A stretch of 64,000 nucleotides of DNA from the NCBI RefSeq assembly GCF_004514475.2, contig NZ_MYFO02000009.1, positions 1-64,000 of the forward strand, in the 5' to 3' direction. Of the stretch, positions 59,086-64,000 are shown piece by piece. Positions within the stretch are counted from its first letter, which is position 1. Every line of letters begins with the position of its first letter. Position numbers and translations under genes: made by a program. The notes beneath the pieces are model-generated. The model did no database searches. It saw only the letters and a program-made list of their open reading frames with translations, and had not been told where the DNA came from. The stretch comes from Paenibacillus athensensis. Lineage in GTDB: Bacteria > Bacillota > Bacilli > Paenibacillales > NBRC-103111.

Positions 59086-59136
59086 AAGATGCTTCCGCAA
59101 CCCCGATCCTAACGGGGCTGGAAGCATCTTTTTTCG
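59086..59136 (+). terminator. Terminator of the chitinase gene
   Basis: A long stem AAAAGATGCTTCC...CCCC / GGGG...GGAAGCATCTTTT is followed by six T; it can also serve the minus strand. Confidence 0.88.
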
Positions 59137-59218
59137 TCATGCGCACAAGTCTTGGCGCGAATTTCAAAATCCTGTAGCAACGTGTGCTTCGCCCGCTACG
59201 AGCAGGGCTCGCGAGCCC

Positions 59219-61672
59219 TCACTGCTTCAGCAGGCGTACCACCAGCGCGTCGCCGGATGCCGAGACGTTCACCTCGGCAAACCGCGCATCGCGCTGCACA
59301 TCGCCGCCGGTGCCCTCGGGCACGAAAAACGTCTCGATCCCGAAGCGGAACCCGGCGTAGCCGGTCCAGCGGCCATTGATCCGCACCTCACCAGGCGCAA
59401 GCGCCTCGTCGGTGCGGTACAGCCGCTGGAACCGCCAGACGCCGCCGCTATCGGGAGCGAGCACCAGCGCCGCCCGCGGCTTCAGGTCCAGCGCCGCTCG
59501 CGCCGACTCGGGCAGCTGCGCAGGCTCCGTGATGTCATAGCGCAGCTGCACATAATCGCCCTGGAGCAGCGAGCGCGGGTCCAGCGGCGCAAGCTCCAGC
59601 TTGATTCGCTGCCCGTGGCTCAGCTGCCATTCGCTGCCGGCGATTTGCGCCGCCAGAAACACCAGCTGCAGCGCGGTCAGCCCCGCTGCAGCCCACAGCC
59701 GCCGGCGGGCGTGCTTTGCCGCCCCGGCCGCGCTTGCGGCCGCGCTGTTCGCACCCGTGGCCGCATTGGCCGCGCCATTCACGCCTGCTGCGCCCATCGC
59801 GTCCATCGCGCCCGTCCAGCCGCCCGCGCCGCTATCGCCGTCTGCTGCCGCAACTCCAGCGGCCGCGCCACCGCCAACGCCGCCATCGGCCGCGCTGTCG
59901 CCACCGTCGCCGCGCGCAGCCCGCCGCGCATACCGCCGCTCCAGCCATGCCGTAGCGAGCCAGATAAGCAGGCCCAGCGCAGCAAGGCTGAAGGACTTGT
60001 GCAGCAGCTTCCACACCGTTTCATAATATTTGTACACGAGAAACGCGATCCACAAAATCAGGCTGCTCGTATAGATCGCCCTCTGACGGTAAACGTGGCT
60101 GATAAACAGCGCCGCCGTTGACACAGCCAGAAAAGCGAAATTGCAGGCGTAATACGCCGCACCCTCCACAGCAAACGTCAGGGCAAAAAAGCTCAGCAGC
60201 CAGCCCGGATACACGCAAATCAACAACGGCTTGCGCAGCGATTCCGGCATGCGCTTGAAGGCAGCGCTCAGCGCCAGCAGACCGAGAATCAGCCCCGTGA
60301 CGGCAAGTCGGGTAGCTGCGCTGCGCACGGGCAACAGCTCATGGACCGTTTGCCACAGCAGCAGCTCGCCGGCCACACAATAATAACAGCGCTGCAAGAG
60401 GCCCGCGTTATACCAGCAGCCGACGGCGATCATGGCAAGCAGAATGAGCAGCGCCGGCAGCGAGTAGGAAGCGTGGTCCAGCAGCAGCGCCGACTGCGAG
60501 CCAACGATCAGGCTGATCGTCGCCAGCGTATAACGCACGACCGGATTCAAGTGACGGGCCGCAATCATCGCCGCCAGCACGACAATGCCAAGAAAGACGA
60601 GAATGTTGCGCGGATCATCGATATTCAGCACCACAACCAGCAGACCGATCAGGCTGGCAGTGCCGATGACGGTGCCGACGGCGATGGCCGCTGCCGTCAG
60701 CACGCGGGCTACCCAGCCAAAGTACACGGAGCGTTCGGCTGAAGCTTTGCGCTCGCCGCCCTTTTCTCGCGGATCGACTTCCTGCTCCGCGACTGCTTCC
60801 TGCACAGGCGGCCGGCCCTCCGCTTCGTCCTGTCCGCCTGCAAAGCGCAGGATGTACTTGAGGAACAGCACATTGCCGGCGATGAACAGCGCGACGAACA
60901 ACAAACTGAACAGCATGAACGCTTCGTTGGCATAATGAAACAGCAGCTCGCCGTACTTGACGACGGCAAAGACCGATACGCCGATGCCGCTGAGCAGCAG
61001 ATAAAGCTTGTTGCGCGTCCGGTGAAAGTGCCAGATGCCCGCCGCCAGCAGCGCCACGAGCGGGAAATTGAACAGCCAGCCGTAGGCTTCATTCATAAAA
61101 GAAATGCTGATCTGCAGCAGAAGCGCGTGCACCGTGATGAACGCCAGACAGCGCACGACCGGGGAATTCGGCCGCCGCAGCGCCGTTAGCGTGTACAAGG
61201 CGGCATTCCACGCCGCCAGGCCAAGCAAAATGCCGATCCGCTCCAGCTCCGTATAGGAGAAGCTGCCGTCGGACGGGAAGAAATAAAACATGTAAGCGCA
61301 CAACGCCAGCAGCCAAGCCAGCACGTCAAAGGGCTGCCAGCGGGTCAGCGCCGCGAACAGCACAGCCGGCACGAACCAGACCGCAAACAGGCCGTAGCTG
61401 TCGGCGTGCGAATTGTAAATTTGTCCGACTAGCGCAACGCCAACCCCGAACAACAGGCAGCTGGACAATAACGCCAGACGGCTGAGAAATTGCCGGCCCG
61501 GTCTGCGGGCCAGCCAGACTGACGCGCCGTACAGGGCAGCAATCAGCACAAAAACGGGGAAGAGCTTGGCGAACCGGCCCATCACCCCCCAATTGGAAGC
61601 ATAAAAGTAAACGATGGCCGCAAGCAGCGAACCGGCTCCGAGCGCATAGCCCAGTTGAACGTTCGTTTTCAT
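59219..61672 (-). CDS. Large membrane protein, DUF2157 fused to a GDYXXLXY domain
   Basis: The 817-residue protein has about 20 membrane helices. The N-terminal third looks like DUF2157 (LAAIVYFYASNWGVMGRFAKLFPVFVLI), the middle like DUF4401, and the last 165 residues form an external domain with GDYVQLRYDI (the GDYXXLXY motif) after a final helix. An Ala/Gly-rich linker (about 595-665) precedes that helix. In many bacteria these parts are separate adjacent genes; here they are one protein. ATG 61672 is chosen with AAGGAGG upstream. Function is unknown; envelope location is clear. Confidence 0.8.
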   Translation of the reverse strand: MKTNVQLGYALGAGSLLAAIVYFYASNWGVMGRFAKLFPVFVLIAALYGASVWLARRPGRQFLSRLALLSSCLLFGVGVALVGQIYNSHADSYGLFAVWFVPAVLFAALTRWQPFDVLAWLLALCAYMFYFFPSDGSFSYTELERIGILLGLAAWNAALYTLTALRRPNSPVVRCLAFITVHALLLQISISFMNEAYGWLFNFPLVALLAAGIWHFHRTRNKLYLLLSGIGVSVFAVVKYGELLFHYANEAFMLFSLLFVALFIAGNVLFLKYILRFAGGQDEAEGRPPVQEAVAEQEVDPREKGGERKASAERSVYFGWVARVLTAAAIAVGTVIGTASLIGLLVVVLNIDDPRNILVFLGIVVLAAMIAARHLNPVVRYTLATISLIVGSQSALLLDHASYSLPALLILLAMIAVGCWYNAGLLQRCYYCVAGELLLWQTVHELLPVRSAATRLAVTGLILGLLALSAAFKRMPESLRKPLLICVYPGWLLSFFALTFAVEGAAYYACNFAFLAVSTAALFISHVYRQRAIYTSSLILWIAFLVYKYYETVWKLLHKSFSLAALGLLIWLATAWLERRYARRAARGDGGDSAADGGVGGGAAAGVAAADGDSGAGGWTGAMDAMGAAGVNGAANAATGANSAAASAAGAAKHARRRLWAAAGLTALQLVFLAAQIAGSEWQLSHGQRIKLELAPLDPRSLLQGDYVQLRYDITEPAQLPESARAALDLKPRAALVLAPDSGGVWRFQRLYRTDEALAPGEVRINGRWTGYAGFRFGIETFFVPEGTGGDVQRDARFAEVNVSASGDALVVRLLKQ

Positions 61673-61863
61673 CGGTCGTTCCTCCTTTTCAGACAAAGCC
61701 GATACGTCCTCTATTGTACCGCAACGGCATTGGCTGAAGAGTACTATTTTACCATAGTACCCGGATAGAGCCGGCAATCACGCCGCTCTTTGTCATTTGT
61801 ACCCGCGCTGCGGAATGGCTGAATCACTGCTGCGCCCGCCGGACACAAGACTGCATTCATGCG

Positions 61864-61897
61864 AAAAAGGCCCCGGCCGTTCTCACGGCGCGGGACC
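61864..61897 (-). terminator. Terminator of the GH5 gene
   Basis: A hairpin with inner stem GCCG/CGGC and outer pairs CCC/GGG and GG/CC has five A on its left, the T run for the minus strand. Confidence 0.6.
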
Positions 61898-61932
61898 TCG
61901 GCTTGCCTATAAGCTTGCCAACCTCCTGCTGT

Positions 61933-63549
61933 TTAAGGCGCGGAAGAAAGCGTGAATTTCTCCCAGCCGCTGATGCTGGTGCGGTTGGCGATCAGCGTAG
62001 GCGCGCCGGTGTTCAGATCGGCACAAACATATTGACCGTTGGCTACAGCTTGGAACGAAACGGTGCCGTCGCTGTTATTGATCCGGTTGAATTTCTCCCA
62101 ACCTGCGATGCCTTGAGCGCGGGCAATCAGCTTGCCGCCCTGATTGAGATCCGCGGTCACGTATTTATTGTTGGCTATCGAAAGGAAGGAAACCGTATTG
62201 TCGGCATTCGTGACGACGATGAATTTCTCCCAGGCCTGCACGGAGGTGCGGTCGGCAATCAGCGGATTGTTGCCGTAGTTATCGGCGCTGACGTAGTTGT
62301 TGTTGGCTGCCGCTTTGAGGCTGGAGGTGCCGGCCAGCGCGCCGTAGGCTTTAACGATTTTTTGCAGGTTGGTATTGGCTTGGAAGTAGTTGGTCGAGAA
62401 TTTCGTCAGCTTGGAGGAAATCGTCGCCGAGCTGTCGCTGTTCAGGTTCGGGAACGGGTTGGAGTTGTTGTTGTACAAGCCCCAGTTGCCGCCGCCGGTC
62501 ACTTTGTAAGACCAGTTGGTCCAGGACACGTTGAGGGCGTCGAGACCGGACAAATATTTTTCCCACAAATCATTAAATTCGAACAAGGTGAACTCGCCGG
62601 CAAAGACAGGCACGTTCCAGTTATTTTGATGCCAGACGATATCGGCGAACCAGGTGTTGATGCTGTTGCTTTGGCTGTTATAGTCGTTGGAATTCCAGTC
62701 GTAGTTATGCAGCTCGTAAACGACATTCGTCCAGCCGTACGTCGACGGGGATACGATATTGTTCCAGTAGCCGAACGCTTCGACATAAATCATATGCTCG
62801 GCGTCGATGGCGCGGACTGCTTTGTACAAGCGATCGTAGAATTGGCTGATCGACAGGTTGCCATTGTTGCTGACGGGCTCGTTCAAAAGATCGTAGCCGG
62901 CAATCGTCGGGTTGCCGTTGTAATGCGTCGCCAGGCGCTGCCAGATTTGCACCGTCCAGTTCTGGTAGGTCGTGTTCGACCAGATTTCGTTGGCGCCTTC
63001 CCGGCCGCCGCTTTGCCAGCCGTCGTCATTGCCCGGCACGCCGTGCAGATCAAGCAGCACATAGATGCCGCGCTGCTGCGCTTGCGTCACCAGCCAGTCG
63101 AGCTTGCGGAACGCTACGGAATCGGGCTTCATCGAACCGTCGCGATTCATCAGGTTTTCCCAGTAGATCGGCACGCGAACGAGGTTCAGTCCGAGGTTTT
63201 TGATATTGTCCAGATCGCTGGATTGAATCCAGATATCCTGGAAGCCGGCGTAGATGCTGTCGGTCGTTCCCGAGCCGAAGCGGTTCAGCAACGTGCCGCG
63301 GGCTGTCCATTCGTCCGTTGCGCCGAGCGGAGACATCCAGTTCTCCTCCAGCAGCCAGCCGCCGAGATTCGTGCCGTGCAGGCTGACGACGCTGCCGGCT
63401 CCCTTGTTGTTTTTGATCAGAGTACCGTTGGTTTTCAGAAAATCGGACGCGCCGATGGCAGCGCTGGCCGTGCCGGGTTTGGCGACGAGCGCCCATGCCG
63501 ACAGCAGGCAGACAGCCAGCAGCAGCGAGAGCAGTTTGGTCAATTTCAT
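61933..63549 (-). CDS. Secreted GH5 beta-glucanase with fascin-like domain
   Basis: The 538-residue exoenzyme has a signal peptide (to about 30) and a GH5 barrel (about 31-400): SLHGTNLGGWLLEENWM, LDLHGVPGNDDGW, DLLNEPVS with acid/base Glu224, and VFAGEFTLFE with nucleophile Glu319. LHG-PG followed by DDGW is like exo-beta-1,3-glucanase-type GH5 members. The C-terminal 130 residues are three fascin-like strands with W-KF repeats (VQAWEKFIVV, IAGWEKFNRI, ISGWEKFTLS), likely a glucan-binding beta-trefoil. AAGGAGG precedes the ATG. A perfect cre-like box lies 120 bases upstream. Confidence 0.88.
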   Translation of the reverse strand: MKLTKLLSLLLAVCLLSAWALVAKPGTASAAIGASDFLKTNGTLIKNNKGAGSVVSLHGTNLGGWLLEENWMSPLGATDEWTARGTLLNRFGSGTTDSIYAGFQDIWIQSSDLDNIKNLGLNLVRVPIYWENLMNRDGSMKPDSVAFRKLDWLVTQAQQRGIYVLLDLHGVPGNDDGWQSGGREGANEIWSNTTYQNWTVQIWQRLATHYNGNPTIAGYDLLNEPVSNNGNLSISQFYDRLYKAVRAIDAEHMIYVEAFGYWNNIVSPSTYGWTNVVYELHNYDWNSNDYNSQSNSINTWFADIVWHQNNWNVPVFAGEFTLFEFNDLWEKYLSGLDALNVSWTNWSYKVTGGGNWGLYNNNSNPFPNLNSDSSATISSKLTKFSTNYFQANTNLQKIVKAYGALAGTSSLKAAANNNYVSADNYGNNPLIADRTSVQAWEKFIVVTNADNTVSFLSIANNKYVTADLNQGGKLIARAQGIAGWEKFNRINNSDGTVSFQAVANGQYVCADLNTGAPTLIANRTSISGWEKFTLSSAP

Positions 63550-63671
63550 TATGAATTCCTCCTTGAAATGAGAGATATGAGTTGCGGCACAATGAGGGCG
63601 CCCAAGCCGGGCGCAGTAAAGCGATTTCCGTCAATCGGTCGGTCGGTTGCGGCATCCGTGGGACGCCTAAA

Positions 63672-63685
63672 TGTATGCGCTTACA
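63672..63685. promoter_or_regulatory. cre-like box upstream of the GH5 gene
   Basis: TGTATGCGCTTACA fits the CcpA catabolite-responsive element. Its reverse complement differs by one base from the box before the GH81 gene. Confidence 0.6.
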
Positions 63686-63689
63686 TTTT

Positions 63690-64000
63690 GTGCGATTTGC
63701 AAATTTCGGAGCTCGTTCCCCTCCTTTCATGGATTTCGTTTCTGAAATGAAATCGATTTTATTTTCAAGCGCAGCTACCCCTTGTTGATTTTTTCGGAGT
63801 TCACCGAGCTCATTATTATTGTAATCCCATATTTTGCGCTTTGGCTAGACGGCCATTTTTCAGGTTTATTTGTACGTTTTTTCGATTTTTACTTGAAAAT
63901 GGATTCCGACGAAATCCAGCAAAAAGCGCATTTTTTTCAGCAAAATGAAGGAAATTTCTTCTAAAGTAATCAATTTTTAAGCGAAAATTACGAAAATTAT
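63690..64000. other. AT-rich intergenic end of the window
   Basis: About 310 bases with long A and T runs and a weak hairpin TGGATT/AATCCA (about 63900-63920). Minus-strand promoter elements for the GH5 gene are expected near its left end. I see no gene. Confidence 0.5.

Overview
The window comes from a low-temperature-of-GC-bias but fairly GC-rich member of the Firmicutes, most likely Paenibacillaceae (Paenibacillus or a close relative). The evidence is the strong AGGAGG-type ribosome binding sites with frequent GTG/TTG starts, the conserved sigW-rsiW-cdaA-cdaR-glmM-glmS gene order with a glmS ribozyme, a T-box leader ahead of leuA, and large secreted multidomain glycoside hydrolases with FN3 and discoidin modules. 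All genus-level statements are inference from gene content; no database was searched.

Layout. 1-1060: end of an rRNA operon (5S) and nine tRNAs. 1.4-3.7 kb: DHA2-type MFS efflux pump with a divergent TetR regulator. 3.8-4.7 kb: a decayed RidA-like gene and a second group of four tRNAs with its own promoter. 5-8.8 kb: PEP carboxylase and an EamA transporter. 8.9-16.3 kb: ECF sigma/anti-sigma pair, c-di-AMP cyclase and its regulator, GlmM and the ribozyme-controlled GlmS, so envelope stress, c-di-AMP and amino-sugar supply are neighbours. 16.4-18.5 kb: two secreted proteins on the minus strand. 18.9-23.1 kb: a 1380-residue GH81 beta-1,3-glucanase. 23.1-25.1 kb: T-box-controlled 2-isopropylmalate synthase. 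25.2-37.9 kb: a carbohydrate catabolic locus (isomerase, two dehydrogenases, ribose-type ABC transporter, cytoplasmic GH-like protein) framed by two paralogous giant LacI regulators. 38.2-41.7 kb: VTC-domain, DUF4956 and Cthe_2159-like genes. 42-64 kb: a mosaic of small regulatory and stress units (DJ-1/DUF2306, two two-component systems, GPx/OhrR, FusB-type EF-G-binding protein, GIY-YIG/DUF6530, YnfA, DinB/YafY) and three more envelope or secreted proteins, including a GH18 chitinase and a GH5 beta-glucanase.

The most unusual element is the 25-38 kb locus. Both LacI proteins carry, after a normal HTH and sugar-sensing domain, a second complete periplasmic-binding-protein-like domain that resembles the extracellular substrate-binding lipoprotein encoded inside the same locus. 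Palindromes built on TTTACGTAAA lie at three places upstream of the first regulator and one place upstream of the second. This suggests a dual-input regulator that reads the transporter's ligand with a copy of the transporter's own receptor.

Other control elements that stand out are an ECF (SigW-type) promoter placed between sigW and rsiW, a pair of tandem palindromes just downstream of the glmS promoter, a cre-like box shared by two beta-glucanase genes 45 kb apart, and a leader with mini-ORFs and competing hairpins ahead of the FusB-type gene. GH81, GH18 and GH5 together suggest an organism that attacks fungal cell walls.
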